Assembly: GCA_964035545.1 (NCBI GenBank)
Contig: OZ037765.1
Coordinates: forward strand, 620,001-684,000
Origin: Bugula neritina
Lineage: Eukaryota > Bryozoa > Gymnolaemata > Cheilostomatida > Bugulidae
Reading direction: 5' to 3'
Length of the DNA: 64,000 nucleotides
The notes below the pieces were generated by a model that was given only the letters and a program-made list of their open reading frames with translations, was not told the DNA's origin and made no database searches. The position numbers and the translations under genes were made by a program. Positions 1 through 12,050 of the stretch are shown here, piece by piece (the stretch's first letter is position 1; every line of letters begins with the position of its first letter).

Positions 1-2327
1 ACTGTGGTGTCAAAGCAATTGTGCATTTTTTAATTAAATAACTTTTTTGGCTTAATTGCATGCAAGGTTTTGCTTGTGTTCTAAAAAACATCATTTTTTC
101 TGGGTAAACATAATCCAATCATTAATTGTGAACAGGCAATTGATGTCCAAGCATTTTTTTAATATCTGTTCTAGGTGGATGGAATAATAACGCATCTGTA
201 ACTGGCTTTCAGTCTATCTTTAGAAAATTGGTGACCCGATGTGGTGTACATCCAGGCAACTCAGGAAATTCTAAGCCATTAGATAGCACAACTGCTATTC
301 ATGGAGACATCATTAGGCATCGAAAATCATCATTTCTCCCTTTTAAATTTACTCATTGAAGTATATTATGACTTATTTCAGCACCACATTGCTAAACTAA
401 CAAATATTGCTATGCACAAACTAAATTTCAGGCAATGTAGCAACAAAAGTGTACTGTTTAGAGGCCAGTAATAAGGATGTGGGTAATTAATCGTTTAGAA
501 GTTATTACAACAGTATTTATATTATAACATTAGATGATAACAAATATTGTTATTGCAATATAATATTATTTTTTGTTTATTCTGTAATTCTATTTTAATC
601 ACTTATTGCTTTCAGATTAGCACTTGAAAACAGAATTTAAAACTTTGAAAGGTTTAAGGAAATCTGTTACTTGCCTGTGTTGTAAAGCTGTGTCTTACCA
701 CCGGTTTTTTTATATTATTTATAAACTTTTATACTTGTTATCCTTACTGCCAGTGTTCATGTACTAAGGCTGAAATTTGCTTTGCTGTTGCTTTTCATTT
801 AATTTTGACTAATGTGTTGATCTAATCAATAAATATGTAATGCATTTGTTAGGTTATTAAAGTTATTATCATATGTACTTGAGGTACATGCTTCATAAAA
901 TGATAATTAGTCATGAAATTACAAATACCAAAAGTAAAATAAACAAAATAATTGGTTCCTGCTTCACATTGCTGAATTTTCATTATTTTTTAGCATTTAC
1001 CTCAATTTATAAGCTCTAATAGCTTGCATTTATAATGGATTTTACTACTACTGCGTGCAAAACAAGTAGGCGTGGTTAAGTTTTCCATGTTAAGGCGGAG
1101 CTAAACTATTTGGCCACGCTAAAACGTCCTTGGCCTCTCCAGGTCTATTCCAGCTCAGTGAACTACTCACTGAGCTGGAATAGACCTGGAGAGGCCAAGG
1201 ACGTTTTAGCGTGGCCAAATAGTTTAGCTCCGCCTTAACATGGAAAACTTAACCACGCCTACTTGTTTTGCACGCAGTAGTAGTAAAATCCATTATAAAT
1301 GCAAGCTATTAGAGCTTATAAATTGAGGTAAATGCTAAAAAATAATGAAAATTCAGCAATGTGAAGCAGGAACCAATTATTTTGTTTATTTTACTTTTGG
1401 TATTTGTAATTTCATGACTAATTATCATTTTATGAAGCATGTACCTCAAGTACATATGATAATAACTTTAATAACCTAACAAATGCATTACATATTTATT
1501 GATTAGATCAACACATTAGTCAAAATTAAATGAAAAGCAACAGCAAAGCAAATTTCAGCCTTAGTACATGAACACTGGCAGTAAGGATAACAAGTATAAA
1601 AGTTTATAAATAATATAAAAAAACCGGTGGTAAGACACAGCTTTACAACACAGGCAAGTAACAGATTTCCTTAAACCTTTCAAAGTTTTAAATTCTGTTT
1701 TCAAGTGCTAATCTGAAAGCAATAAGTGATTAAAATAGAATTACAGAATAAACAAAAAATAATATTATATTGCAATAACAATATTTGTTATCATCTAATG
1801 TTATAATATAAATACTGTTGTAATAACTTCTAAACGATTAATTACCCACATCCTTATTACTGGCCTCTAAACAGTACACTTTTGTTGCTACATTGCCTGA
1901 AATTTAGTTTGTGCATAGCAATATTTGTTAGTTTAGCAATGTGGTGCTGAAATAAGTCATAATATACTTCAATGAGTAAATTTAAAAGGGAGAAATGATG
2001 ATTTTCGATGCCTAATGATGTCTCCATGAATAGCAGTTGTGCTATCTAATGGCTTAGAATTTCCTGAGTTGCCTGGATGTACACCACATCGGGTCACCAA
2101 TTTTCTAAAGATAGACTGAAAGCCAGTTACAGATGCGTTATTATTCCATCCACCTAGAACAGATATTAAAAAAATGCTTGGACATCAATTGCCTGTTCAC
2201 AATTAATGATTGGATTATGTTTACCCAGAAAAAATGATGTTTTTTAGAACACAAGCAAAACCTTGCATGCAATTAAGCCAAAAAAGTTATTTAATTAAAA
2301 AATGCACAATTGCTTTGACACCACAGT
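1..2327. repeat. Giant near-spacerless palindrome (inverted repeat)
   Basis: The first bases (ACTGTGGTGTCAAAGC) reappear as their reverse complement ending at 2327. The axis is at 1164, with a 5-base centre (ACTAC, 1162-1166) between arms ending CAGCTCAGTGA / TCACTGAGCTG. Every block I compared along the arms matched without mismatch, so the arms are at least 1161 bp and close to identical. The left arm is cut by the window edge, so the repeat may extend further. Each arm contains one transposase exon (175-359 plus; 1969-2153 minus). It could be a real recent tail-to-tail inverted duplication or a foldback assembly artefact. Confidence 0.95.
175..359 (+). pseudogene. C-terminal exon of P-element/THAP9-like transposase (left palindrome arm)
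   Basis: After a splice-acceptor-like TTCTAG the frame reads GWNNNASVTGFQSIFRKL and runs about 60 codons to TGA at 357-359. The GGWNNN motif followed by a charged helix is typical of the segment just after the SQDHLEL block in P-element and THAP9 transposases. Any 5' part of this copy lies left of the window. It is the exact mirror of the exon at 1969-2153. I recognised the family by motif only. Confidence 0.6.
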
Positions 2328-4012
2328 TTTGGAAATTTTTGAAAATTCATTATCTTTGTCTCTTGGTATTCAAAAGTTAATAAAATATACTTCATATTGC
2401 ATGCATTTTAACCGCTAAGCTCAAGCAAAAAAATTCACTTTTCAACACAGTTGGTCCAACCGACCATCTTAGTTGCCCCTATCAAAGCAAAGTGAAAATA
2501 CCGAACACCTGAAGGAAAGAGATAAGAGAGTAAGAGAACAAATGAACATGTTAACATAAGTGCATGCAGACTGGGCTTCATGCATAGCTCTAAATGGTCT
2601 TGCGAAAATTTATACATTAGCAGATAGTCGAGCACCAACAGTTTCTCCACCAACCCAAATACTGTGTCAATGGCACATACAAGTCCAGTAATACAAACAT
2701 GTCTGCAAATAACACAAATAGGGACAGGCACATATTAGATCTGAAATATAAGCAAGTAACACTTTCTATGGTAATAGGAGATTTACCTTTTGGTCTTGTA
2801 CAGAGGTATCCCTTCATTATTCTTTAGGCCTAGCAAATATTGCCGTGTATCTTTCAGAAAAGGAGTGATGACACTGATACCATTTAGATGTAAAGGCTGC
2901 TTGTAGCCTTTAGCTATTGCTGATCGACTATTCAGGATGTCAAACAACCGATCAACTCGCTACAGAAAAAGTAATATCAGCAGAACATGGGACGATTGCA
3001 GTTACAGTATTTTAAAGAAATAAAACCAAAAGCTGTAACAAACCCTAATGAAGTTGATGGTAGCATCACACTGCTGGAATTTAGAGAGTCCCAACTGTTT
3101 CAGCGTATCTAGTGAGTCAGCCACTGAAGCTGACAGCAACTGGGTAGCAAGAGACACCTGAGTAGATGACACAATAAAGATATTAGTTCAACACTCAATC
3201 ATAACTGCATTGCCAAAGTAGCGCTCTACTAGTAGTAGTAGTAGCAGTAGGCTAGTAGTAGTAGTAGCAGTAGGCTAGTAGTAGTAGTAGGCTAGTAGTA
3301 GTAGTAGCAGTAGGCTAGTAGTAGTAGTAGCAGTAGGCTAGTAGTAGTAGTAGCAGTAGGCTAGTAGTAGTAGTAGCAGTAGGCTAGTAGTAGCAGTAGG
3401 CTAGTAGTAGCAGTAGGCTAGTAGTAGTAGTAGCAGTAGGCTAGTAGTAGTAGTAGCAGTAGGCTAGTACTAGTAGTAGCAGTAGGCTAGTACTAGTAGT
3501 AGCAGTAGGCTAGTAGTAGTAGTAGCAGTAGGCTAGTACTAGTAGTAGCAGTAGGCTAGTACTAGTAGTAGCAGTAGGCTAGTAGTAGTAGTAGCAGTAG
3601 GCTAGTAGTAGTAGTAGTACCATCATACTGATACTGTAAGTATAACATTAGCCATTAGCCTTAGGCTTAGCTATTAGTATTAGTATTACTACTACTAGTA
3701 GTAGTAGTAGACAGTAGTAGTACTAGTACTAGTAGTAGAGTACTACTAGCACTACTACTAGTACTACTAGTAGGCAGCAGCACCGCTACCACAACTATTA
3801 AGCCTACTGTTACGCTAGTTCATGTATTACTTTCACTGATTGTTGTAACTAAAGCCATATACTTACTTGTGAAAAGAGTTTTTTTTGTCTCCATGTAACT
3901 GCTGTACTCACTGGCTGTACTGGTAGTTGCGGCAATTGTATGCATAACACTGAGACTCAGTGGTCTTGCTTCTTTGACCCTTAGTTTGCTTAGGATACGG
4001 AGAATTCGACAT
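1969..4012 (-). pseudogene. P-element/THAP9-like transposase gene, multi-exon, probably decayed
   Basis: Exons read on the minus strand. 4012-3912 starts with ATG and holds the beginning of a zinc-coordinating THAP domain (CYAYNCRNYQYS). 3157-3044 reads VSLATQLLSASVADSLDTL then ATINFIR. 2959-2787 reads VDRLFDILNSRS and GYKQPLHLNG, then YLLGLKNNEGIPLYKTK. 2702 to about 2600 reads GLVCAIDTVFGLVEKLL and YKFSQDHLEL. 2153-1969 is the GWNNN exon with a stop. These blocks appear in the order known for P-element/THAP9 transposases, and the junction phases agree across 3157-2600. After SQDHLEL the expected Phe-Phe motif is missing and no good donor is seen. Most of the THAP domain is also unseen; a minisatellite occupies that intron. 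The gene is therefore likely inactive, although much of the core frame is open. Confidence 0.7.
3222..3620 (+). repeat. TAGTAGTAG/CAGTAGGC minisatellite
   Basis: About 20 tandem copies of a roughly 21-base unit of the form CTAGTAGTAGTAGCAGTAGG, with variants containing CTAGTACTAG. A more degenerate TAG/CTA-rich stretch continues to about 3780. It lies in an intron of the transposase-like gene. Confidence 0.95.
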
Positions 4013-5087
4013 GTTTAACGAAGTAGAGGTGATAGAAAACACAATTAAATAAAAATATAGTCGCTTCAGATATAAAGCAGGACAAAAAACAAAGTTTAAA
4101 AGTGAGATTCACTCAATCGAAATGATGGACGACCGGCTCTATTTTCTCCCGCTAGAAAAAGAGCATGCTCGGGCTCACAAAGCCAATCGGCAACGAGGTT
4201 ACATTACAAAGTACAATCGTACCCATTCCAGTTAATAATTATTGAGTTCATTGGAACTACTATAGTAATGAAGATTAGACCAATGAAGTGCTAGATCTTA
4301 TTTCTGTAAGATAGGACAACTTTGAATTGTTAGAACTGTCTCGCTTTACAGAAGGGCAGCTGACCGTTGATGTACTGCTGATACATAACAATGCGCTGTT
4401 GATATATAATACGTTGATATGAATATACTTTAAGCTAAGTATTACATGACGCACATTAATAACTTTCTGCTGTGAATACTTCCTAGAATCATCATAAGCT
4501 TGTATGACTGACAGTAGCAGAAGAGACTTGTCAACTAATAATTGCATGTTATAATGTGTCACCATATGGCTTTTCTGGGAGAGGAGACAAAGCAAGTGAC
4601 TGCAGGTTGTTGAACTCCCAAATATGATGGCATATCACATGCTTATATCATTGAATTTTTGTTATTTTTGTATCAATTGTGAAAAAGTTACTTAATCAAT
4701 CAAAACTGTTTTGTATTTTACAATTCCTCTGTAACACATTTCATAGACAGCTGCAATTGAAGTCTAATAATTAGCTTTACTGACCAATGATTAATCCAAA
4801 TATTTTGTGTGTGTCTTGAAATTATGAAGTACAACTAAAACTGTACTAGCACATTACAGATCGACCAAATTATCCATGAGTTTAAGATAAAATTATTTTA
4901 AAAACAGGGATAACCAGTTGCTATATTCTGTAAGCCTGAAGCATGTATGCACACATATAAATATTGCAATAATTGTTAGCAGAGAAGTAATTTAAAGTAG
5001 GTAGTTAATGTATTTATCTAACAAAAGTTTACCATGTTCTAAACTGAATCAAACAAATAAAACTTTAATACAAAAACAATTAAATGT
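4013..5087. other. Intergenic, no gene seen
   Basis: This is AT-rich sequence between the transposase start and the 3' end of the large minus-strand gene. Short open frames here lack splice sites, bias and recognisable motifs. It probably holds the transposase promoter and the 3' UTR of the downstream gene. Confidence 0.5.
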
Positions 5088-8000
5088 TTATTTACTAACA
5101 GAAGTGCAGCTACTGGCTGACCCAAAGTCATCAATCATTCTAGAAACTTCTTTTTTCAAAGTATCTCCTTGTAATGAGTATAAACTACTGAGTCTTTTGT
5201 CTCCACTCTCTTCTTCATCATACTGAGACCTCAACCAGCCATCTTTCTCCTCGACTCCCGCCATGTTATTCCACCACTCATCTGGATTGAACTTTTGTTT
5301 GTTCGTCACCATGACAACGCAGCACACAGACAAGGCACACAGACATGTCACAGAGAATGTCGCGCAGACACCAATGATGAGCCAGTTGAAGGAGATTTTA
5401 GAGCTGATGAGTTGCTGGACAAAAGTCTTGTTAGGAGGATTGGTCACTTCATTTGCCTTCTCTAAACTCACTGACAAGTTGGTAATCAAGTATTTCAGCA
5501 AGTCATTCTCTACTCTATCTAAAGATTTACTTAATTTCAGATTTGGTAGAGTGTGTTCCACATTGTTTGCATCCTGTAAGAAGTTGTTGGCGTAGGTGGT
5601 TGTCTGTAGCTCTTCCTGTTTTGAAGGTTTTATATCTACCGAACTAGCATTGCCTGTCTCAGCACCAACTGTGTCATTTTCTTGACGTTTGAAGGTTAAC
5701 TGAGAATGTGCTCTGCTCAAATGATAAGTAGGAGGAAGTTTAGAGTTTGTGTGTCTGTGTCTACTTCTGGCTGAATGCAGTAGTTGACTTGTGAGAGGGT
5801 AAGGTCTGTCCTCTGTTGGTTGTTGGTCAGCTTTTCTCTCACCATACATTTCTAAAGCCACAGAGAGAACTTCTGGCTCACTAGAAATGTCAAGTATTTC
5901 ATCCAACCAGCCATCCAGCTCTTCTTGGCTGTGATTGTATACTAGATGCTCAGTAGTTTTGTGATTTCTTGCTGAGTTGTACTTCTGCAAGATCTTAAGA
6001 AGTTCTAAAGCTACATCGTTACTTGTATCCTTTCTGTTACCATCCTGTCTTGATTTTCCATGAGAAGATTTTCCAGCAACTTCAACTCTTTTGCCATAGT
6101 GACCGAGGGCTTCTGATTCATCTTCTTCAGTGTGTCTGAAATTATAATTGCTTTTACTAGTTGACTTGTGCTATAGATTTTCTATGACATTTCCTGGTGT
6201 TGCTAATTTTTTTCAGAACTTAATTCTGCACCAAGAAATTACCTGTGATAACTCCCTAGAGATCTAAGTAAGTTGGAAGAAATTCTTTCAGCTGCAACTT
6301 GACTTGCTATTGCTTTTAAAACTACAAATGTATTTGTAAGAAAATAACACATTTTTGCAGTAAATAATTTTATTGCTATGATGTGTGGTAATGTGTAATT
6401 TCTTATGATCAAACCTTTCTAAAAAGTAAACAAAGTATAATAGGCCTATTAAGAAAAACTAAAGGCACAACAGAATGTTACTTCAATGTGTTTTTCACTG
6501 ACTCTACTAAGTTGCTTGTAAACAGATGTAGTTGATTACTTGTTTTCTTGGTTGTTGAAACATCAAGTTGGGTAATTTTTGAGGTTTCCAGAGTAGGCAA
6601 AGGTTCTGTTGTATAATGACTTTCCTTGGAGCTCGTCAAACGATCAGATCTGACTGGATCTGTAGCTGAAAAAACATCTTTAGACTGTTTGATATTTGAA
6701 AAAGTGTTTTGAATTTTGTCCTTATCCAATGAGCTCAAGTTTCTTTTCTTTACGTCAAACTCATCAAACTTTGCGATGTCACCAAGAACGTCTGCATTGT
6801 ACTGTTTATGCTCATCAGATGCAAACAATGATTTTATCTCGTCTTCACTTAGAGATTTGTCAATGTACCCAGGATTCAATGCGACATCCTGCTCTTCGTT
6901 TTGAATAGAATGATGATTCTCATCAGCATGAATTTGTGGTGTCTTCGGCTTTGAGTTAGACTCTAGTATATCAACCTCATGATTGGTTTGTCTGTTGGCA
7001 TTATTATGATCAAACATGCCTGAGGAGTGTTGAATACTGGACACGTGATGATTTGGTAAATGGCTTTGGTGCTCTGCGTGAGCTACATGACTTCTAATCT
7101 CTCTACTACTTTGAGTGTGCAGTGAAGCACTTTGAGGAAGGTATGGTGTTGAATCTGTATTATGGTGAGGAACAAAGGGGAGATGATCTCTAACAGCTCT
7201 ACTGATACTTTCTGGTAGCAGAGCTGCATGTGGGTGTTTTGATGCCACTTTCTCAGAGTGATGAGGAACGTAGCTACCATGTAATTTCTTTGATAGGAAC
7301 TGTTCAATGCCTTCAGCAGACAACTTGTTACCAGGAAGTTGGTCCATGTGCTTCTTCAGCCACTGCGCATAGTAGAGCTGTCTAGCGTCTCCTTCAATGT
7401 GGTTAAAGGGCCAGTATCCTATCTTGGCGTAAAGAACTGGATCAAATTTATGCCTCGAAGACTTACTGGCAGCGGCCAGCAGCTCTTGATTGGCTGACTG
7501 TGGTTTATTTTCTTTTTCAAGTTTCTCTATTAGTAAGCTATCTGGTATATCAGCTGCTTGATGGTCATGTGACTCATAATGATTGGATGCGCTAGAGATC
7601 ATGTGACCATGACTGTCAGGGTGTTTATCGTGAGGCTCGATGAGTGTATTACCAGCTGTTGTGTCATCTTCATAGTGATCACCGCTGTGACCAGTTCTCA
7701 AAGTTTCATGTAACAGGTTATGAGAAGGTTTGTCTTCCAGCCTGTCATGGTAGTTATGATTGGCATACTCATTAGAACTTTCAGCGTGAGCTGGAGCCTG
7801 CTTCAGTAATTTGCTAAGCATGTCCCAATTCAGCTCCTTGAGATTTTTTGTATGTAGCATGTCATCTGAAATTAAAAGAATTAAAGCTAGGTTTTACACT
7901 CTGTTTTACCTACATTGGCATGGTATCGTTTTAATTATTCAATATGCAGATCTAAATTTTTATTTTTATATGGATTCAACAAAACAGGCAATAAACAGTT

Positions 8001-11000
8001 TGAGGCTGTTTAAATATTAAAAAAGGTGTTGGGTGCTGGGCTATTAGAGGACTAGAAATGACAGTGCAAATAATTCAATTTTACAGCTTTACCACTGGTA
8101 TGTTTTATGGAATTATATAACAATACAGTCAACACTATAAGAAACCTGGTTATTGCTGTTTTACTGAAACAGCTAAATGTGCATAATTACTTACCAAAAG
8201 TTGTGTGTTGTCTTTCTTTAATATTCTGATTCTCATATTTCCATCTTTCATCTTGATGAGGTCCTGAATAGTCGTTATGATTCCACGTGTCATGATGTTC
8301 TTTCAACGCTTCCGTTGCTGCAATGTGTGTAGGGAGAGGATCTTCATCTCCAGTATGGTGTGTAGCATCATTGCCTAGCTCGTGTTCAGATGGACTTTTA
8401 TATTCTTCTTTATTATTATTGTAGCTCATCTTGTTTTTATAAAGACTTCTTACATCTACACTATCAGCATCTTTCTCTTTAGTGACATATGACTCAACCT
8501 TATTTATATGATATTCAGCATGATTGGGGTAATGCTGTATTTCATCTAAACTGCTTTGGGCCTCATTGTTACTTTTAATGCTATTTTCATGCTTTCTCAT
8601 ATGGTACTCCTCATCATTGGATGGTACACTTTCTGGTAAACCTCCATGAAAGACTCCTTCAAATGCATGCTTATTACCATGCAGTTGTTTGTGGCTTTGG
8701 TGCCTTTCCTTGTGCAAACTTTTGTAATATTCCTCATTTTGATGTTCTAAACTGTTTACTTTATTGAAATTATTTTTAACAACGCTTTTAATTGTATTTC
8801 TTTCATCAATATGCATATCACCATCATGATGTTTTCTAATATCCACTCCTTTATGATGTGTTTCCCCTTCATGGTGCTCTCTTCTATCCACTCCATCATG
8901 ATGTGCTTCCTCATCATGATGCTCTCTTCTATCCACTCCTTCATAGTGTGTTCTCTTATCATAATGCTCTTTTCTATCCACTCCATCATGGTGTGTTCCC
9001 TCATCATAATGCTCTTTTCTATCCACCCCTTCATGGTGTGTTCCCTCACCATGATATTCTCTGCTATCCACTCCTTCATGGTATGTTCCCCCATCATGAT
9101 GATTAATACTATCCACTCCTTCATAATGTGTTCCTTCATCACTATGTTCTCTGCTATCCACTCCTTCACGGTGTTTTCCCTTATCATAATGCTCTTTTCT
9201 ATCCACTCCTCCATGATGTGCTCCCTCATCATAATGTTCTTTTCTATCCACTCCTTCATAGTGTGTTCCCTCATCATAATGCTCTCTTCTATCCACCCCT
9301 TCATGATGTGTTCCCTCACCATGATATTCTCTGCTATCCACTCCTTCATGGTATGTTCCCCCATCATGATGGTTATTACTATCCACTCCTTCATAATGTG
9401 TTCCTTCATCACTATGTTCTCTGCTATCCACTCCTTCACGGTGTTTTCCCTCATCATAATGCTCTTTTCTATCCACTCCATCATGGTGTGTTCCCTCATC
9501 ATAATGCTCTTTTCTATCCACTCCTTCATGATGTGCTCCTTCATCATAATGCTCTTTTCTATCCACTCCATCATGGTGTGTTTCCTTATCATAATGCTCT
9601 CTGCTATCCACTCCTTCACGGTGTTTTCCCTCATCATAATGCTCTTTTCTATCCACTCCATCATGGTGTGTTCCCTCATCATAATGCTCTTTTCTATCCA
9701 CTCCTTCATGATGTGCTCCTTCATCATAATGTTCTCTTCTATCCACTCCTTCATAGTGTGTTCCCTCATCATAATGCTCTCTTCTATCCACCCCTTCATG
9801 GTGTGTTCCCTCACCATGATATTCTCTGCTATCCACTTCTTCATAATGTGTTCCTTCATCACGATGTTCTCTGCTATCCACTCCTTCATAATGTGTTCTC
9901 TCACCATGATGATCAATACTATCCAGTCCTAGTAATATAAAAAAATGGTAGTATAATAATATGGCAATATCCTAATGCAATAACATAATTATATAGTATT
10001 ATAGCAATGAAGTAATAATACAATGCAACAATAACATAGTATATTATTAGTATATTAGTAATACATTATAATCATGCAGTAATCTGAAAAACTAACCATG
10101 AACTTCATGATCACGTAGAAAATCTTTTTTGTACTTACTTCGTTCTGAGATGAATCTCTTTTCTCTCAGATTTTTTACAGCTCCTCTTTTTTTCTGTAAC
10201 ATCTGGTTTTCCTTCAGCTCATGAGTAATGTAACCAGCTTTTTTCTGATGTTCTACAAACCTCAGCCAGTCATCTGTTAGTTCTACAGAGTCACTGATTT
10301 TGTGGGGTATTTCATGGGGCGTCTCTACATGATTCAATATTTGGTGGACTCGTTTCTCTGGCTCACTTCCTTTCTTGTTTTTGCCTGCACTTGAACTAAA
10401 GTTTAATTTGGCACATAAATTTTATTTCATAATATAATTATACATGATCTTCTAATTACCAATAAATAGACACTCTAAAATCAATGTAACGTTGGAAACG
10501 ATTAAACTTACTTAGTCTTGTTTCCTGGTTGTGGTTTACTGATGTTTTCTGCTTTAATCTCATCTTGTCTTCTTTGTTTTAGTTTTTGTATCAACTTGAT
10601 AAGAACCAACTCTACATCTTCTTTACCGTTTTCTAGAAATTAAGGAAGACTTGAAACAGCTGTACAAATAAAGCTTAGTCTTAACAAAATGTAAGCCAAG
10701 AAAGCTTTGACTATATTTGCAATCAGCTCGAAGACTTTCAGAACTTTCTCTATAAGATGAAGGGCCATGCGTAGCCCAGTATATGGTGAAAAGGAAAGCA
10801 TGTGGAAAGTTACACAACAACTCACTCTCTTTATTTCGTCTTATCATATCAGATAAAAGATCCAGTAACTTGAGGTTGACTTTCTTTCTACTTAAAGCAG
10901 TTGGGTTAGGGTGGTAGTAAGAAGGCCCCACATACTGTCCATGAGGACCATAAACCAGAACTCTCTTGTCATTTTCTAAACAAATTACCAACTTATGTAT

Positions 11001-12050
11001 CAGCATAATAATACAAAATGCTTTCCAAGTATTTTTACTTATAGCTATTCATATGGCTTTCTGTGCTGCTTTTCCATAGCTTATAACTCAGCTGCCAATT
11101 CATAATTCAAATAAAACATTGCGAAAAAGTGAAGAGAAGTTATAATATAGCCTAAGTTCTGACTGGACTGGTGCTTACGGCCTATAAGAGAGAAGACATG
11201 AGCAATGAACTCACACTAAGGGTTGTATTATATGTCCGTGATAACTCTGGAGAGTAATATTCAAATGTAGCAGAATGCAACGCCATTAATCAATTAATTA
11301 TAGTAACCATAAACATTGCATAACCAAGCATTATGGGTAATTAGTGTGATTGGGAGATTTTTTTTCAGACAATGACTATTGAAAAGTTTGCTAATGGATA
11401 TACAGATTTGCTTACACTAATGCTGCTACCATCAGCTGTAGATCACAAGATTTAAACTCTAGCTATTAGTTGGTCAGTTCTAAGCTCCAAATTCTACATA
11501 ACAACTAGCAAATAAAATATCTTTTAGCATTCGTTTGTATTGGAAGTTATCTCCCTATTATACTTACTGTTTAAGTTGTCTTCTCCTGCCCACATTGCAT
11601 TCATATCCTCTCCGATGTTTATAACTGGTATGTCCTTACTAGCACCTATAAGTACATAATTTTATTAGGCAAACTCATAGATGTTGCCTAAATATATTAC
11701 TAAACTACACATTCTTAAAATTAATTCATTTACCAGTGTGTTTTAACTAACCTCTGAACAGATGTGAGGAAAATGTCATAATTCATTTGAAGGAAAATAA
11801 AGAAACTTAAAGGTAGATATCATTGATTATTAATAAGTGTTAGTACTACTCTAAATACTGCAAAAAGTTGAGAAACTAAATTATATTTATTAGACTTAGT
11901 TTTACCCCTTTTTAGCTCTACATCCTTAGAGTGGAGGGTGATAACCAGGGCAAGTGCGCTAGAGAAGATAAGAGCTAAGACTACAAGAGTTAGCACTATG
12001 CAGATGGTCTCTTTCGACCCACTCCATGCAGATTTCTTTTCTTCTGCCAT
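5088..12050 (-). CDS. Large His/acid-rich repeat protein with two membrane segments (8 exons)
   Basis: I do not recognise this family. Exons (minus): 12050-11906, 11645-11568, 10975-10826, 10632-10512, 10395-10097, 9928-8195, 7865-6482 and 6135-5088. All junctions are GT-AG and phases agree throughout, giving about 1652 codons. The N-terminus (MAEEKKSAWSGS) is followed by a hydrophobic anchor (TICIVLTLVVLALIFSSALA, about residues 15-37). Exon 6 encodes about 25 tandem 15-residue units of the VDRKEHYDEGTHHDG type. Exon 7 is also His-rich. Exon 8 has a second segment (NWLIIGVCATFSVTCLCALS, near residue 1555) and an acidic tail of about 70 residues. The simplest topology has both ends in the cytosol and a long extracellular or lumenal loop, possibly metal-binding (inference). 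Exon 7 reads into a stop at 6478-6480 if its intron is retained, predicting a shorter form without the second segment. Confidence 0.75.
8800..9928 (-). repeat. 45-bp coding tandem repeat (about 25 units)
   Basis: The array is made of 45-base units encoding 15 residues (V-D-x-x-E-H-Y-D-E-G-T-H-x-x-G) inside exon 6 of the large gene. Units fall into subtypes: KHREG, THHDG, AHHEG, THYEG and TYHEG endings, and SREYHGEG and SNNHHDGG starts. These recur in the same order, for example NNHHDGG then REYHGEG at two places, which indicates higher-order duplication of several units at once. Because the unit is a multiple of three and stop-poor, other frames on both strands also stay open over 0.8-1.1 kb. 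Those are shadows. Confidence 0.95.

Noticed and set aside
3222-3780. CRISPR-like array
   Set aside because: Units are contiguous and degenerate with no spacers, in a eukaryotic intron. It is a minisatellite.
8811-9940. Long plus-strand and alternative minus-strand open frames (up to about 380 codons) over 8.8-9.9 kb
   Set aside because: They are shadows of the 45-bp coding repeat, since a stop-free unit divisible by three keeps other frames open. Only the minus frame joined by in-phase exons is supported.
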